Part shown: positions 8,702-20,669 of the stretch, piece after piece
Layout of the letters: each line of letters opens with the position of its first letter
Numbering within the stretch: the stretch's first letter is position 1
DNA from: Deinococcus sp. AB2017081
Lineage (GTDB): Bacteria; Deinococcota; Deinococci; Deinococcales; Deinococcaceae
Length of the DNA: 64,000 nucleotides
Direction: 5' to 3'
Assembly: GCF_034440735.1 (NCBI RefSeq)
Contig: NZ_CP140098.1
Location: 3,329,501-3,393,500, forward strand
Program-made: the position numbers and the translations under genes
The notes under the pieces: generated by a model
Seen by the model: the letters and a program-made list of their open reading frames with translations, nothing else
Database searches by the model: none
What the model was told of the DNA's origin: nothing

Positions 8702-10393
8702 GTGAACACAACCCGCCGCGCGGCGGTGTGCCACACTGCCGTGACCATGAGCGTGCAGCGCGTTCCCTCCGGCCCGGGACGGCCCGGCAGCCCGGCGGAC
8801 GGCCTGGGGCCGCTGGCGCGCGAGGTCGCGCTGCCTCACACGCCGCGACTGCTGCGGGTGCGCTCGCGGCTGTTCCTGTCCACGCTGGGGGCCTTCCTGC
8901 TGCTGGCGGTGCCGCTGCTGGGGCTGGTCAGCCAGGGGGTATACGGCGGCATCCACCGCTCGTTCGCGGAGCGGTCGCTGCGCGAGTCGCGGCTGGTCGC
9001 GGCCCTGCCCCCGGTGGTGGCCGCCCTGTCGGGGAACGCCGCCGAGCGCGCCACCGTGAACACGGTCATGAACACCTACCGCGAACTGCTGGGCGCGGAC
9101 TACGTGGTCGTCACGGATCGCCGCACCCGCCGCCTGACGCACCCCGAGCCGTCGCGGATCGGCGAGCCGATGGCCGGCGGGGACTTCACGGCGTTCCTGG
9201 CGGGCCGCAGCGTCACCGAGACGGTGCAGGGCACGCTGGGCCGCTCGGTGCGCTCGAAGGTGCCGGTCGTGGACGGCCGCGGCGAGGTGCTGGGCCTGGC
9301 GAGCGTGGGCTTCCTGCTGCCGCGGCTGCGCGACGTGTTCCGGGACGTGCTGTGGGCGGCGCTGCCGTGGTACCTGGGGGCGCTCGCGCTCGCGCTGGGC
9401 CTGTCGCTGCTGCTCGCGCGGCGCGCGCAGCGCGAGATGCTGAACCTCGAACCCGAGCAGATCGCGGGCGGGCTGCTGCACTACCGCACGGTCATGAACG
9501 CGCTGGAGGAGGGCGTGCTGGTCGTGCGCGGGGGGCTGGTGTACGTCATGAACCCGCAGGCCCGCGCGCTGCTGGGCGTGCCCGCGCAGGAACTGCCGGT
9601 GCCGCTGTCCACGCTGCTGCCCGGCGGCCTGCCCGGCGGGGCGGACGTGCCGCTGGACGTGCGCGGCCGGCCGCTGCTGGCGGGCGTGCAGGACACCGGC
9701 GACGGCGCGCAGGTGCTGACGCTGCGGGATCTGGCGCGGGTGCGGGCGCTGGCCGACGAGCTCACGCAGTCGCGCCGCTACGCCGAGCTGCTGCGCGCGC
9801 AGACGCACGAGTTCACGAACCGCCTGCACACCCTGGCGGGCCTGCTGCACCTCGGCGAGACGCGCGAGGCGCTGGCCCTGATCCACGCGCAGGCCGAGCG
9901 GCACGCCGCGCACGCCGACGCGGTGGCGCGCGTGCGGCCCCTGCGGCTCGCGGCGCTGCTGCTCGGCAAGTTCGACCGCGCCGCGGAGCTCGGCGTGGCC
10001 CTCACGGTCGATCCGCTCACCGCCATGCCCGCGGGCGTGCCGCCCGCCACCCTCGACCTGCTGGAACTCGCGGCCGGCAACCTGCTGGAGAACGCGCTGG
10101 AGGCCGCCGCGGGCTCCAGCGGCGCGCAGGTGCACGTCCTGATCGCCGCCGATCCCGAGGGGCTGGTGCTGGAGGTGCGCGACAGCGGCCCGGGCGTGCC
10201 CCCGGAACTGGCCGCCACCGTGACCCGGCGGGGCGTGAGCAGCAGGGGCGCGGGGCGCGGCGTGGGCCTGGCGCTGGTGCAGGCGCGCGCCGACGCGCAG
10301 GGGGCCGACCTGACGCACGACCGGGTGACGGACGTGGCGGGCCGGACGTGGACGCGCTTCACGCTGGACGTGCCCGCCGGGGACGGCGCGTGA
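8702..10393 (+). CDS. Sensor histidine kinase, CitA/DcuS type
   Basis: Membrane sensor for a small carboxylate. Domain order: a first transmembrane helix ([21 protein letters not shown]), a periplasmic PASp/CitAP-like sensor domain of about 130 residues ([18 protein letters not shown] and [20 protein letters not shown] are typical), a second membrane helix, a cytoplasmic PAS domain ([11 protein letters not shown]), then a SPOB-type dimerisation helix with the phospho-acceptor His in [18 protein letters not shown]. The ATPase domain has N-box LLENALEAA and G-boxes DSGPGVP and GRGVGLALV. Start is GTG 8702 (preferred) or ATG 8747. It overlaps the response regulator by the GTGA junction and is divergent from dctA, so it most likely senses dicarboxylates. 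Confidence 0.88.
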   Translation: MNTTRRAAVCHTAVTMSVQRVPSGPGRPGSPADGLGPLAREVALPHTPRLLRVRSRLFLSTLGAFLLLAVPLLGLVSQGVYGGIHRSFAERSLRESRLVAALPPVVAALSGNAAERATVNTVMNTYRELLGADYVVVTDRRTRRLTHPEPSRIGEPMAGGDFTAFLAGRSVTETVQGTLGRSVRSKVPVVDGRGEVLGLASVGFLLPRLRDVFRDVLWAALPWYLGALALALGLSLLLARRAQREMLNLEPEQIAGGLLHYRTVMNALEEGVLVVRGGLVYVMNPQARALLGVPAQELPVPLSTLLPGGLPGGADVPLDVRGRPLLAGVQDTGDGAQVLTLRDLARVRALADELTQSRRYAELLRAQTHEFTNRLHTLAGLLHLGETREALALIHAQAERHAAHADAVARVRPLRLAALLLGKFDRAAELGVALTVDPLTAMPAGVPPATLDLLELAAGNLLENALEAAAGSSGAQVHVLIAADPEGLVLEVRDSGPGVPPELAATVTRRGVSSRGAGRGVGLALVQARADAQGADLTHDRVTDVAGRTWTRFTLDVPAGDGA

Positions 10394-11055
10394 CGACCCC
10401 CGCGGCCCCCATCCGGACGCTGATCGTCGAGGACGACCCGCAGATCGCGGCGCTGCACACCCGCTGGCTGCACGACGCCGGGGGCTTCGACGTGCTGGGC
10501 TTCGCCGAGACGATCCGGATCGCGCGCGCCATGACCGCCACCCTGCGCCCGGCGCTGCTGCTGCTCGACGTGCAGCTCCCCGACGGCCGCGGCCTGGAAC
10601 TGCTGCGCGAGCTGCGCGTGGCGGGCGCGCGGATCGACGCGATCCTGGTCACGGCGGCGAGCGACACCGCGAGCGTGCAGGACGCCCTGATCCACGGCGC
10701 GGCCGACTACCTCGTCAAGCCGGTCACGCCACCGCGCTTCCGGCAGGCGCTGGAGCGTGCCCGCGAGCGCGCCGCCCTGTGGGCGCAGCCGGACGTGCGC
10801 CAGGGCGACCTCGACGCCCTTCTGGGCACCCCGGCCCCCGCGGCGAGCGGCCTGGACGCCGAGACCCTGCAGCGCGTGCGGGCAGCGCTGCGCAGCGGCC
10901 CGCCGCGCACGGCCGCCGAACTCGGGGCGGGCCTGGGCCTCAGCCGCGTGACCGCGTGGCGCTACCTCGAACACCTCGTCGAGAGCGGCGAGGCCACCGT
11001 GGAGACGGACGCGGGCGGGGTGGGCCGCCCGGCCAAGCGCTACCGCCGCGCGTAG
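10390..11055 (+). CDS. Response regulator, CitB/DcuR type
   Basis: Partner of the preceding kinase, translationally coupled through an overlapping GTGA. The 221-aa protein has a receiver domain with acidic pocket VEDDPQ, phospho-acceptor Asp in [11 protein letters not shown] and switch Lys in [11 protein letters not shown]-terminal helix-turn-helix ([23 protein letters not shown]) follows, of the CitB/DcuR class rather than OmpR or NarL. It probably activates dctA on the other side of the kinase gene. Confidence 0.9.
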   Translation: MTTPAAPIRTLIVEDDPQIAALHTRWLHDAGGFDVLGFAETIRIARAMTATLRPALLLLDVQLPDGRGLELLRELRVAGARIDAILVTAASDTASVQDALIHGAADYLVKPVTPPRFRQALERARERAALWAQPDVRQGDLDALLGTPAPAASGLDAETLQRVRAALRSGPPRTAAELGAGLGLSRVTAWRYLEHLVESGEATVETDAGGVGRPAKRYRRA

Positions 11056-11143
11056 GGGTCTGGCGGGGCTTTCGTTCGTTCCGTTCCGGGCAAAGGTGTT
11101 CCGCGGCCGGGAACGCGGCACCATCTCTTTTGCGGCGCGGTGG

Positions 11144-11149
11144 TACGCT
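11144..11149 (+). promoter_or_regulatory. Putative -10 box (TACGCT) of lpdA
   Basis: TACGCT ends ten bases before ATG 11160; the leader would be only a few bases long. A clear -35 was not found. Confidence 0.35.
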
Positions 11150-11159
11150 CGTGAGCGGT

Positions 11160-12566
11160 ATGGATTCCTATGACGTTCTGGTGATCGGCGGCGGCCCGGC
11201 GGGGTACGTCGCAGCGATTCGTGCGGCCCAGCTGGGCTTCAAGACCGCGTGCGTGGACGCCTTCGAGCGGAACGGCAAGGCCAGTCTGGGCGGCACGTGC
11301 CTGAACGTCGGGTGCATTCCCAGCAAGGCGATGCTGGACTCCAGCGAGAAGTTCGAGATGATCACGCACGAGGCCGCCGAGCACGGCATTCAGGTCTCGG
11401 GCGCGTCCGTGGATGTGGCGAAGATGCTGGCCCGCAAGGCCGGAGTCGTGGACAAGCTCACGGGCGGCGTGGCGTACCTGTTCAAGAAGAACAAGATCAC
11501 GTCCTTCTTCGGCTATGGCAAGCTGCTGCGCCAGGACGGCGAGGAGTGGGTCGTGGACGCCGCCGGCACGGAAGTGAAGGCCAGGCACGTGATCGTCGCG
11601 ACGGGCAGCAACCCGCGCGCGCTGCCGCTCGCACCCTTCGGCGGGCACGTCGTGGAGAACAGCGGCGCGCTGGAGTTCACGGCCGTCCCGCAACAGCTCG
11701 GCGTGATCGGCGCGGGCGTGATCGGCCTGGAGCTCGGCAGCGTGTGGCGTCGCCTGGGCGCACAGGTCACAGTGCTGGAGGCCCTGCCGGGCTTCCTGAT
11801 GGCCGCCGACGACGGCCTGGCCAAGGAGGCCCTCAAGCAGTTCCAGAAGCAGGGCCTGGACTTCCACTTCGGCGTGAACATCACCAAGGTCGAGCAGGAC
11901 GACTCCGGCGTGAGCGTGACCTACACCGAGAAGGATGCCGAGGTCACCGCCCGCTTCGACAAGCTGATCGTGTCGATCGGCCGCGTGCCGAACACGAACG
12001 GCCTGGGAGCCGACGCCGTGGGCCTCGCGCTCGACGAGCGCGGCTTCGTGAAGGTGGACGGCCACTACCGCACCAACCTGCCGAACGTGTACGCCATCGG
12101 CGACGTGATCGGCGGCGCGATGCTGGCGCACAAGGCCGAGGAGGAGGGCGTGGCCCTCGCCGAGATGATCGCCGGGCAGGCCGGGCACGTGAACTACGAC
12201 GTGATCCCCTGGGTGATCTACACCAGCCCCGAGATCGCGTGGGCGGGCCTGAGCGAGAAGCAGGCCAAAGAGAAGGGCCTGACGGTGAAGACCGGACAGT
12301 TCCCCTTCAGCGCGAACGGCCGCGCGCTCGGCCACGGCGACCCGCGCGGCTTCGTGAAGGTCGTCGCCGACGCGCAGAGTGACCGGATCCTGGGCGTCCA
12401 CATGATCGGCAGCGGCGTGTCCGAACTCATCGGCGAGGTCGTCGCCATCATGGAATTCGGCGGCAGCGCCGAGGATCTCGCCCGCACCGTCCACGCGCAC
12501 CCGACCCTCAGTGAAGTCGTGAAGGAAGCCGCGCTGGCGACGGACAAGCGTTCGCTGCACATGTAA
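11160..12566 (+). CDS. lpdA: Dihydrolipoyl dehydrogenase
   Basis: E3 subunit of pyruvate/2-oxoglutarate dehydrogenase complexes; reoxidises dihydrolipoyl groups with NAD+. 468 aa. The FAD fold begins at [21 protein letters not shown]. The redox disulfide is in [16 protein letters not shown], an NAD fold is in [16 protein letters not shown], and the second FAD contact is in [18 protein letters not shown]. The C-terminal His-Glu pair of the interface is in [10 protein letters not shown]. It is a single gene here, without E1 or E2 neighbours. Starting at ATG 11160 gives the standard N-terminus. Confidence 0.95.
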   Translation: MDSYDVLVIGGGPAGYVAAIRAAQLGFKTACVDAFERNGKASLGGTCLNVGCIPSKAMLDSSEKFEMITHEAAEHGIQVSGASVDVAKMLARKAGVVDKLTGGVAYLFKKNKITSFFGYGKLLRQDGEEWVVDAAGTEVKARHVIVATGSNPRALPLAPFGGHVVENSGALEFTAVPQQLGVIGAGVIGLELGSVWRRLGAQVTVLEALPGFLMAADDGLAKEALKQFQKQGLDFHFGVNITKVEQDDSGVSVTYTEKDAEVTARFDKLIVSIGRVPNTNGLGADAVGLALDERGFVKVDGHYRTNLPNVYAIGDVIGGAMLAHKAEEEGVALAEMIAGQAGHVNYDVIPWVIYTSPEIAWAGLSEKQAKEKGLTVKTGQFPFSANGRALGHGDPRGFVKVVADAQSDRILGVHMIGSGVSELIGEVVAIMEFGGSAEDLARTVHAHPTLSEVVKEAALATDKRSLHM

Positions 12567-12580
12567 AGGCGCAGACAGCA

Positions 12581-12631
12581 GAGGGCAGAGAGCCGAGTGC
12601 GACCATCCGTTGCCCTCGGCTCTCTGCCCTC
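12581..12631. repeat. Palindromic GAGGGCAGAG repeat after lpdA
   Basis: A perfect 17-bp inverted repeat (12581-12597 and 12615-12631, arms GAGGGCAGAGAGCCGAG) with a 17-nt loop starts 15 bp after the lpdA stop codon. It resembles the 6109-6151 element and probably acts as a terminator. Confidence 0.6.
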
Positions 12632-12726
12632 GGTGTTACAGCGGTTTTCAGTTCCATTGAGGGGCTGAAATGATGCTCCTCAACTCCACTTCCAACCGCT
12701 GCCTTGTCAGTACCTCGCTCCGCTCG

Positions 12727-12765
12727 ATTCAGAGGCATTGAGGGGTTCCCTCGATGCCTCTGAAT
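12727..12765 (-). terminator. Hairpin after malic enzyme gene
   Basis: ATTCAGAGGCATTGAGGG and its complement CCCTCGATGCCTCTGAAT form an 18-bp stem with one G-T wobble and a 3-nt loop, eight bases past the malic-enzyme stop. There is no T-run, so termination is inferred from stem strength and place. Confidence 0.55.
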
Positions 12766-12772
12766 TCTGCTA

Positions 12773-14524
12773 TCACTCCCGCGCGTCCGCTGCCCGGTGC
12801 AGCGGCAGGTACTGCGGGAGCCACGCGCGCTCGCGGATGGCGGCCTCCAGCTGTTCGTCGTTCAGGCCGCGGATGCTCCGCTGGGCGCACACGCCGTCCG
12901 TCACCGCCTGCCGCGCCACGGCCACGGCGATGCGGATGCTGATCTCGCGCAGCTCACTGATCGGCGGGTAGACGTGGCCGGGGTGACGTTCCTGCGTGTA
13001 GTCGGCCAGGGTGCGGGCGGCAGCCATGATCATGGCGTCGGTGATCTCGCGGGCGCGGGCGGTGACGGCCCCGAAGCCCAGGCCGGGGAAGATGAAGGCG
13101 TTGTTGCCCTGCCCGACCGGGTGCCGTGCGCCGCCGTATTCCACGTCGGGGAAGGGACTGCCGGACGCGATGATCGCGCCGCCGCGCGTCCACGCGATCA
13201 CGTCGGCGGGGCGGGCCTCCACGTGGCTTGAGGGGTTGCTCAGCGGGAACACGATCGGCCGGGGGGTGGCGTCCAGCATGGCCTCCACCGTCTCCTGCCG
13301 GAACAGGCCGGGCACGCCGGTGAAGCCCAGCAGCGCGGTCGCGCGGGCGTTCACGACGACCTCGTGCAGGGTGGGGTACGTCCCGGCGTACGTCCAGCCG
13401 CTCAGGCTCTCGGGCGTGCGCGCGAACGGCAGCTGCTGCGCCTCCAGATCGGGTTGCCCGTGCATCAGCAGGCCGTGGCGGTCGACGACGTACACACGCG
13501 CCCCGGCGTCGGCGTCGCTCAGACCGCCGGCGACGAGACCCTGGCGGATCGCCTGCGCCACGCCGATGCCGGCCGCGCCCGCCCCGACGACCACGAACAC
13601 CTGCTCCGTCATGGCCTCGCCCTTCATGCGGGCCGCGCAGGTCAGGCCGGCCAGGGCCATCGCGCCGGTGCCCTGGATGTCGTCGTTGAAACTGGGAATG
13701 ACCCTGCGGTAGCGCTCCAGCACGCGGAAGGCGGTGCCGCGCGCGAAGTCCTCCCACTGGATGATCGCCTTGGGGTAGCGGTGCGCCACGCCCTCGACGA
13801 AGGTGTCGAGGAACTCGTCGTACTCGGCACCGGTCAGGCGCGGGTGGTGCACGCCCAGGTACAGCGGGTCGTCGATCAGATCCTGGCGGTTGGTGCCCAC
13901 GTCGAGTTCCACCGGCAGCGTCTTGTCGGGGCCCACGCCGCCCGCCGCGGTGTACAGCGAGAGCTTCCCGATCGAGATCGCCATGCCCCCGAAGCCCTGG
14001 TCGCCCAGGCCCAGGATCGCGCTGGAGTCGGTCGCGACGATCATGCGCACGTCGTTCACGGACACGTTCTCCAGCATCTCGTCGATGCGGTCGATATCCT
14101 CGGTGCTCACCGCGAAGCCGCGCGGATAGCGGTAGTTGCTGGAGTACGTCTTGACGGCCTCGCCCACGGTCGGCGTGTAGATGATCGGAAGCATCTCCTC
14201 GAGGTGATCCTCCAGCACGCCGTAGAACAGCACCTCGTTCCTGTCCTGCAGGGCGCGCAGGTACTCGTGCTTCTCGAGGTCGCTGCCGCAGCCGAGATAG
14301 CGGCGGTATGTGCGCTCCTTCTGCTCGTCGAAGGTGCTCACGTGCGGCGGGATCAGGCCCTCCAGGCCCAGGTCGCGGCGCTCCTGGCGGGTGAAGGCCG
14401 TCGTCTTGTTCAGCAGCGGGTTCTGCAGCAGGGCCAGACCGGTGACGTGCACATCGATGAAGCGCTGGCCGTGCGCGTCACGGCTGACGTCGTAGTACCG
14501 CGAGACGGGGGGAGCTTTGGGCAT
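12773..14524 (-). CDS. maeA: NAD-dependent malic enzyme
   Basis: Oxidative decarboxylation of malate to pyruvate, giving NAD(P)H. The 583-aa length fits the large SfcA/MaeA family. Visible signatures are the N-terminal LLNKTTAFT and [12 protein letters not shown], catalytic Tyr in [12 protein letters not shown], the metal/substrate segment [19 protein letters not shown] with [11 protein letters not shown], and the dinucleotide-binding [16 protein letters not shown]. The start is [11 protein letters not shown] at ATG 14524. A TATGCT box lies eight bases upstream, and the longer in-frame start at 14599 would read through this promoter. It may use malate imported by DctA, but it is a separate transcript. 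Confidence 0.93.
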   Translation of the reverse strand: MPKAPPVSRYYDVSRDAHGQRFIDVHVTGLALLQNPLLNKTTAFTRQERRDLGLEGLIPPHVSTFDEQKERTYRRYLGCGSDLEKHEYLRALQDRNEVLFYGVLEDHLEEMLPIIYTPTVGEAVKTYSSNYRYPRGFAVSTEDIDRIDEMLENVSVNDVRMIVATDSSAILGLGDQGFGGMAISIGKLSLYTAAGGVGPDKTLPVELDVGTNRQDLIDDPLYLGVHHPRLTGAEYDEFLDTFVEGVAHRYPKAIIQWEDFARGTAFRVLERYRRVIPSFNDDIQGTGAMALAGLTCAARMKGEAMTEQVFVVVGAGAAGIGVAQAIRQGLVAGGLSDADAGARVYVVDRHGLLMHGQPDLEAQQLPFARTPESLSGWTYAGTYPTLHEVVVNARATALLGFTGVPGLFRQETVEAMLDATPRPIVFPLSNPSSHVEARPADVIAWTRGGAIIASGSPFPDVEYGGARHPVGQGNNAFIFPGLGFGAVTARAREITDAMIMAAARTLADYTQERHPGHVYPPISELREISIRIAVAVARQAVTDGVCAQRSIRGLNDEQLEAAIRERAWLPQYLPLHRAADARE

Positions 14525-14532
14525 GACACTGC

Positions 14533-14538
14533 AGCATA
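14533..14538 (-). promoter_or_regulatory. -10 box TATGCT of malic enzyme gene
   Basis: On the minus strand TATGCT ends eight bases before ATG 14524 and excludes the longer start at 14599. Confidence 0.45.
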
Positions 14539-14643
14539 CCGGGCCGCGCCAGCACGGCGTCCGCGCACGAAATGCACGCAAGCCCCGGAGTGCCGCCACC
14601 GCAGCGCAGCGCGCTCCCCGGGCTGTTCAGGGCATGAACGCAA

Positions 14644-15075
14644 TTACTCCTGCTCCGCCCTGTGCCGCGCTCCCCAGCGTTCCCGCAGCGCTCCGAAGGT
14701 GGCATCGATCCGTTGCTGTGGCAGCACCACCTGCGTGGTCGTCCCGTGCCCGATGTCGTCCCCGAGTTCATGGACGGCGCTCACGCGGCACACGACCCGG
14801 CGGCCGTCCACGTGCTCGCAGGTGGCGGTCACGGTCACGCGCATGCCCGGCAGCGCGGACGCCGTGTGGGTCACGTCCACCTGCGAGCCGATCGCTCCCT
14901 CGCCGGGCTCCAGGAACGGCAGCAGCACCTTGCGCCCGGCCTCCTCGAAGTGCCGCGCCAGCCAGTACGTGGCGTACACCGGGTGCACCGCTCCGAGTTC
15001 CCCGAACTGCACGGTCATGTCGTCCGTGACGAGGACTTCCAGCGTCTGCGTGAACTCCGGCGGAATGGCTCGCAT
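14644..15075 (-). CDS. Hotdog-fold acyl-CoA thioesterase (FlK-like)
   Basis: A 143-aa single hotdog domain resembling fluoroacetyl-CoA thioesterase-type proteins, which hydrolyse short acyl-CoAs. It has the opening ETLEVL-like strand ([21 protein letters not shown]), [20 protein letters not shown], a central [20 protein letters not shown] and the C-terminal [14 protein letters not shown]. In FlK the catalytic Thr/Glu/His lie in these segments; His of THTASAL is kept. A TACTGT box seven bases before ATG 15075 marks the start; earlier in-frame codons would collide with the divergent promoter. Substrate unknown. Confidence 0.75.
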   Translation of the reverse strand: MRAIPPEFTQTLEVLVTDDMTVQFGELGAVHPVYATYWLARHFEEAGRKVLLPFLEPGEGAIGSQVDVTHTASALPGMRVTVTATCEHVDGRRVVCRVSAVHELGDDIGHGTTTQVVLPQQRIDATFGALRERWGARHRAEQE

Positions 15076-15082
15076 GGCCGTC

Positions 15083-15088
15083 ACAGTA
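15083..15088 (-). promoter_or_regulatory. -10 box TACTGT of thioesterase gene
   Basis: TACTGT on the minus strand ends seven bases before ATG 15075. Confidence 0.45.
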
Positions 15089-15155
15089 GCGCCGGGCACG
15101 TTCCGTATGGGTATTTCCTGAACCGTTCCCGCAGGAGTGGATGACCCACCGCCCA

Positions 15156-15161
15156 TACACT
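15156..15161 (+). promoter_or_regulatory. -10 box TACACT of yihY-like gene
   Basis: TACACT lies six bases before GTG 15168. It competes with ATG 15141, which has AGGAG three to four bases upstream; if the box is real, that ATG is not in the transcript. Confidence 0.4.
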
Positions 15162-15167
15162 GGCCGG

Positions 15168-16337
<1,170 letters not shown>

Positions 16338-16356
16338 GGATCCGTGCCGGCCGGCG

Positions 16357-17079
16357 TCAGTGCAGCGTGACCGGGTACGGCAGAGTCCCCTCGTAGATCG
16401 CGCGGCCCACGATGGCCCCCTGGATGCCTTCCTCGTGCAGCAGGCGGATGTCCTCCACGTTGGCAACGCCGCCGCCCACGATCAGGGTGTTCACCCACAG
16501 CCGGCGCACCTGCCGCATCAGGTCGCGGTTCAGACCCTTCAGGGTGCCGTCCCGCGTGACGTCGGTGAAGATCAGTGTCTCCAGGCCCGCATCGGCCAGC
16601 CGGGGCGTGAGTTCGGCGACGCTGACGCCGCTGCCCGCCGCCCAGCCGTGGGTGGCGACCTCCAGGCCACGGGCGTCCAGGCTGACCACCACGCGCTCGG
16701 GGCCGTGCGCCGCCACGAGTTCCGCCACCAGTTCCGGGCGGGTCACGGCAGCCGTGCCGATCACGACCCGGTCGACGCCCACCAGCAGCAGTTCCTCCGC
16801 CGTACGGCGGTCGCGGATCCCGCCACCCACCTCCACCGGCACCCCCAGCTCCTGCGTGATGGTACGGATGACGTCCCGGTTCTCGCCGCGCCCGGTCGCG
16901 GCGTCCAGATCGACCAGATGCACCAGCCCCGCCCCCAGGCCCACCCAGTGCCGCGCAGCGTCGAGCGGGGACTCGAAGTACACCGTCTCCCGGTCGGGAT
17001 CGCCCTCGTACAGGCGGACGGCGCGGCCGGACTGGATGTCCACGCACGGGATGACGAGGGGCAGGCCGGAGGCGTTCAT
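16357..17079 (-). CDS. hisA: Phosphoribosylformimino-AICAR-phosphate isomerase
   Basis: Fourth step of histidine biosynthesis, the Amadori rearrangement of ProFAR to PRFAR. 240 aa, a standard (beta/alpha)8 barrel. The N-terminal catalytic Asp is in [15 protein letters not shown], and the second catalytic Asp in [11 protein letters not shown]. Both phosphate sites are visible: EVGGGIRD and [12 protein letters not shown]. No other his genes are adjacent. The start at 17079 has a TATCCT box seven bases upstream. Convergent with the yihY-like gene. Confidence 0.95.
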   Translation of the reverse strand: MNASGLPLVIPCVDIQSGRAVRLYEGDPDRETVYFESPLDAARHWVGLGAGLVHLVDLDAATGRGENRDVIRTITQELGVPVEVGGGIRDRRTAEELLLVGVDRVVIGTAAVTRPELVAELVAAHGPERVVVSLDARGLEVATHGWAAGSGVSVAELTPRLADAGLETLIFTDVTRDGTLKGLNRDLMRQVRRLWVNTLIVGGGVANVEDIRLLHEEGIQGAIVGRAIYEGTLPYPVTLH

Positions 17080-17086
17080 GGAGTAC

Positions 17087-17092
17087 AGGATA
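17087..17092 (-). promoter_or_regulatory. -10 box TATCCT of hisA
   Basis: On the minus strand TATCCT ends seven bases before ATG 17079. Confidence 0.5.
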
Positions 17093-17142
17093 GCGGCGGG
17101 TCCGCGGCCGCACGGCCGGATGAAGGGTGAAGACCAATGCTC

Positions 17143-17148
17143 TAGACT
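17143..17148 (+). promoter_or_regulatory. -10 box TAGACT of the GT4 gene
   Basis: TAGACT ends nine bases before GTG 17158 and is divergent from the hisA promoter 50 bp away. Confidence 0.4.
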
Positions 17149-17157
17149 GCCCGCAGC

Positions 17158-18318
17158 GTGCGGATCGGAATCGTCACGGCCACCTACTCCCCCTCGCGCA
17201 ACGGCGTTGCGACGAGCACGGCCCTGTACGCCCGCGGCCTGCGTGCCCGCGGCCACGACGTCCGGATCTTCGCCCCGCGCCATCCCCTCATGCCGCCCGC
17301 CGAGGACGGCGTGTACCGCCTGAACACGTCCTTCGCCGGCGCGCGCGCCCTGGGAGCCCCACCGGACTACCCCGTCATGCTGGCGCCGGGGCCGGTGCTC
17401 ACCTCGCGGCTGCCGCTGCGCGATCTGGACGTGCTGCACACCATGCACCCCTTCCTGGCCGGCCAGCTGGCCCTGCGGTGGGCCCGGCTGTCCGGCGCCC
17501 CGGTCGTGTACACGGCCCACACCCAGTACGACGAATACCTGCACTACGCCCCGGTACCGCCCCGCCTGGGCCGGGCGATCATCCGCCCCCACATCAGCGC
17601 CTTCGCGCGGCGCGTGCAGGCGGTGCTGGCCCCCGGTCAGGCCATGGTGGACATGCTGCGCGAGTACGGCTACGCGGGCCACGTGCAGGTCTTTCCGAAT
17701 CCGGTCGAGTTGTCGGCGTTCCGGGATGTAGACGGGGCGGCCGTGCGCACGCAGTACCACATCCCGCAGGACGCGCCGCTGATCGTGTCGGTCGGCCGAC
17801 TGGCCCCGGAGAAGAACCTGGACACGCTGCTGCACGCCTTCAATGTGGCCCGCGCCAGCCGCCCCGAGCTGCGCCTGCTGGTCGTCGGGGACGGCCCCAG
17901 CCGCGCTGGCCTGCAACAGACCGCCCCCGAGGGCGTGAGCTTCAGCGGGCCGCTGCCCTATGCCCAGATTCCCGCCGTGCTGGGGGCCGCCGACGTCTTC
18001 CTGACCGCCAGCACCAGCGAGGTGCTTCCCATGAGCATGATCGAGGCCCTGGCCGCCGGCGTGCCCCTGGTCGCGGCCCGCAGCCCCGCCGCCCTGGATC
18101 TGATTCAGGACGGCGTGAACGGCACCGTCCGGGCCGCCACCCCCCAGGCCCTGGCCGATGGCCTGCTGGCCGCGCTGGAACCGGGAACGCTCCCGGCATG
18201 GAAGACCCACGCCCGCAAGAGTGCCGCCGCGTATGACCTGGGAAGCCGCACGGCCGCGCTGGAGGACATCTACCGGGCGGTCATCGGTCAGAAAACAGGA
18301 CGCCGCACGGTGACGTGA
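17158..18318 (+). CDS. Glycosyltransferase family 4
   Basis: A 386-aa GT-B enzyme. The N-terminal acceptor domain starts [20 protein letters not shown]. The donor domain has [20 protein letters not shown] and the ExxxxxE region in [20 protein letters not shown]. It most resembles diacylglycerol glucosyl- or mannosyl-transferases (alpha-MGS/PimB-like), so a membrane-glycolipid role is plausible in a Deinococcus. Substrate is not determined by sequence alone. The downstream neighbour murJ, convergent, is also envelope-related. Confidence 0.85.
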   Translation: MRIGIVTATYSPSRNGVATSTALYARGLRARGHDVRIFAPRHPLMPPAEDGVYRLNTSFAGARALGAPPDYPVMLAPGPVLTSRLPLRDLDVLHTMHPFLAGQLALRWARLSGAPVVYTAHTQYDEYLHYAPVPPRLGRAIIRPHISAFARRVQAVLAPGQAMVDMLREYGYAGHVQVFPNPVELSAFRDVDGAAVRTQYHIPQDAPLIVSVGRLAPEKNLDTLLHAFNVARASRPELRLLVVGDGPSRAGLQQTAPEGVSFSGPLPYAQIPAVLGAADVFLTASTSEVLPMSMIEALAAGVPLVAARSPAALDLIQDGVNGTVRAATPQALADGLLAALEPGTLPAWKTHARKSAAAYDLGSRTAALEDIYRAVIGQKTGRRTVT

Positions 18319-18461
18319 GGGGGGAGGATCGGCAGTAGGGCCGCGTAACCCCTCAGCCGGCCGTGCCGCCAGCTCCCCAGGGGGGGAGCCAACCATCACA
18401 TCATTGCCTTCCCTTGACTCGTAGAGCCCGCAGGGAGGGGCGGAGGGGTTTACCTTCGCCC

Positions 18462-20057
18462 TTACCGCCGCAGACGCCGCAGCAGCCCGCCCATCTCGGG
18501 CATACGGATGGCCAGGGCACCGGCGAGGTACACGCCCAGGCCGATGCCGCCGGCCACCGCCAGCCCCAGCGCCCCCGGCACGATGAAGCCCGGCGCGGGC
18601 AGCACGCGGGAGACCAGCCACGCGACCAGTCCGGCCACCACCGACAGCGGCACGACGCGGATCAGGTGGGCGGCGACCTCCTGCCCGGGGAAGGCCAGGG
18701 TGCGGCGGTACATGACGATCAGGGCGGCCGTCATCAGCGTGCCGCTCAGGGCGGTGCTGACGCCGAAGCCCAGGAAGCCCAGGGGCGGCACCAGCAGGGC
18801 GTACAGGCCGACCTCCACCACGAAGCCCACCGCGCTGACCACCACGGCCTCGCGGGTGCGTTCGCGGGCGTAGAAGGTGCGCAGCAGCACCGTCACCAGC
18901 GCCCAGGGAAGGAGGGCCAGCGCCCAGCCGGTCAGGATGCCCGCGCCCGCCTGGAACTTGCCCACGTCGTAGCCGCGCCCCAGGTTGAACAGGCTGACCG
19001 CGTAGGGAGCCAGCGCGACCAGCAGCGCGCTCATCGGCGCGGCCAGGAAGGTCGTGGCGCGGATCGCCTGAGCGGTCAGGCTGCGGAACGCTCCCCAGTC
19101 CTTCTCGGCGGCGTGCTGCGCGAAGCGGGGGAACATCGCCAGCACCGGCGACACGACGAACAGCCCGTTGACCGTCGTGAACAGCGCCTCGGCGTTGCCG
19201 TAGCCCGTCTGGGTGCCGGAGCCGAACTGGGCGCTGTTGGTCAGCAGGCGCGTCACGTACACGTTCAGGATCTGGCGTGCCCCCGCCGTCAGGGTGAACG
19301 GGGCCATCTGCACCAGCACGCGCCGCAGCGCCGGGTGCCCCGACAGCGACGGCGTGGGCAGCAGGCCGAAGCGGCTCAGGGCCGGGAGCTGCACCACCAG
19401 CTGCGCCACCCCGCCGATCAGCCACCCGAAGGCCAGCCACGTCGCCGTGTCGGGCAGCAGCAGCAGCGCCACGATGCTCGCCAGGTTGAAGGCCACGGGC
19501 GCGAAACTGCTCTCGCGGAAGTGCTCGTCGGCGTTCAGCAGGCCCATCGCCACGGCCGACAGGCTGATCAGGGTCAGGAACGGCATGACGAGCTGCGTCA
19601 TGTACACCGCCACCGCCCGGTCAATGTTGGAGTCCGCCGCCGTCAGGACACCCACGATCCACGGCGCGGCCAGGATGCCCACGGCCATCAGGATCAGGTT
19701 CACGGCGATCATCACGCCACTGAACGACTGCGCGAGCTTGCGCCGTTCCACCGCGTCCAGCGACTTGTAGATCGGGATGAACGAGTTGACCAGCGCGCCC
19801 TCGGCCAGCAGTTCGCGCAGCAGGTTCGGCACCTTGACCGCCACGTTGAAGGCGTCGGTCAGCGACGTGTCGAACAGGTTGATGATCTGCTGGCGCACGA
19901 TGCCCGACAGCCGCGAGCCCAGCGTGCCCGCCATGACGATCAGCGTGTTCACCCGCAGCGACCGCCGGGGCGAGCGCGGCGTCACGTCTCCCGGAAACTC
20001 CAGGTCGATTTCAGGGGGAACGTCGGGAGAGGAAGACCCGGAGGGCGGCACCGTCAC
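18462..20057 (-). CDS. murJ: Lipid II flippase MurJ
   Basis: Flips lipid II across the inner membrane for peptidoglycan synthesis. About 531 aa with 13-14 hydrophobic helices. It has the MviN-family opening [22 protein letters not shown] and the gate segment [18 protein letters not shown] polar N-terminal 30 residues precede the first helix. Start chosen at GTG 20057: TACACT lies exactly seven bases upstream, whereas the longer in-frame start (20141) would pass through this promoter and the start region of the divergent gene. Confidence 0.92.
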   Translation of the reverse strand: MTVPPSGSSSPDVPPEIDLEFPGDVTPRSPRRSLRVNTLIVMAGTLGSRLSGIVRQQIINLFDTSLTDAFNVAVKVPNLLRELLAEGALVNSFIPIYKSLDAVERRKLAQSFSGVMIAVNLILMAVGILAAPWIVGVLTAADSNIDRAVAVYMTQLVMPFLTLISLSAVAMGLLNADEHFRESSFAPVAFNLASIVALLLLPDTATWLAFGWLIGGVAQLVVQLPALSRFGLLPTPSLSGHPALRRVLVQMAPFTLTAGARQILNVYVTRLLTNSAQFGSGTQTGYGNAEALFTTVNGLFVVSPVLAMFPRFAQHAAEKDWGAFRSLTAQAIRATTFLAAPMSALLVALAPYAVSLFNLGRGYDVGKFQAGAGILTGWALALLPWALVTVLLRTFYARERTREAVVVSAVGFVVEVGLYALLVPPLGFLGFGVSTALSGTLMTAALIVMYRRTLAFPGQEVAAHLIRVVPLSVVAGLVAWLVSRVLPAPGFIVPGALGLAVAGGIGLGVYLAGALAIRMPEMGGLLRRLRR

Positions 20058-20064
20058 GCAGGGG

Positions 20065-20070
20065 AGTGTA
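20065..20070 (-). promoter_or_regulatory. -10 box TACACT of murJ
   Basis: On the minus strand TACACT ends seven bases before GTG 20057 and settles the murJ start. Confidence 0.5.
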
Positions 20071-20124
20071 GCGCGGGTATCCAGACACCACTTTGGGGGC
20101 AATGGTGGAAGAATCCGGCTGACT

Positions 20125-20655
20125 ATGGAAAGCCCGCCCACCCCCTTTGAAGCTGTTGAACCTTACCTGGGTACCGATGAAGCCTTTCGCCACGCCATGT
20201 CCAATAGGGAGCTATCGAGAGCTATCCACGCCCTGGCCGAGGAGGAAAATCCAGAACTGCTTCCTCTACTTCTTGACCGATTCTCGTCCAACGACGTCTG
20301 GGTGAAGCAGGACGCTCTTTTTTTGGCGGGATTCCACTACCAGTTCCCCCGCGAGCATGTATTCATCAGGAATCTCTTCAATTTGATCGGCGGTCAGCAG
20401 TCCTCCGCTCTTAATGACCTCGGCGTCCCAACCACAGCAGTTGGTGTTCTGGCTGTGCAGTTGAGAGAGGTTTCCGAGGAGATGATCGACTGCCTCGATC
20501 AGATCCATCAGCCTGACCTCAAAGTGGAGTATCTGGAGGCACTCTTAAAAATCAGCGGCTGGAGGCACGAAAAAGTGAGACGCTTCATTGTTCCATTCAA
20601 AGGTCACGGAGAGGCGATCAGTTCAGACTTATTCCGTCGGCTTGCCATCGACTGA
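20125..20655 (+). CDS. HEAT-like hypothetical protein, low-GC orphan
   Basis: A 176-aa soluble protein, not recognised as a named family. The sequence is helical throughout, with units such as NPELLPLLLDRFSSNDVWVK and HQPDLKVEYLEALLKISGW that look like HEAT/Armadillo-type repeats, often found in immunity or scaffold proteins. Its base composition is visibly lower in GC than its neighbours and its codons end in A/T more often, suggesting recent acquisition. It is single, inserted between the murJ promoter and pgm (convergent). The start at ATG 20125 lacks a clear SD. Confidence 0.6.
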   Translation: MESPPTPFEAVEPYLGTDEAFRHAMSNRELSRAIHALAEEENPELLPLLLDRFSSNDVWVKQDALFLAGFHYQFPREHVFIRNLFNLIGGQQSSALNDLGVPTTAVGVLAVQLREVSEEMIDCLDQIHQPDLKVEYLEALLKISGWRHEKVRRFIVPFKGHGEAISSDLFRRLAID

Positions 20656-20669
20656 ATATCCAGCTTTGC

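Noticed and set aside
8479..8748. Longer DctA N-terminus starting at 8748
   Set aside because: Pro/Arg-rich with no family match; AGGAGG before ATG 8478 and the divergent promoter argue for the shorter protein.
16357..19440. A 1027-aa open frame on the minus strand covering hisA, the GT4 gene and part of murJ
   Set aside because: Only its last 240 residues (HisA) have family motifs; the rest is GC-rich antisense to the GT4 gene. Long spurious frames are common at this GC content.
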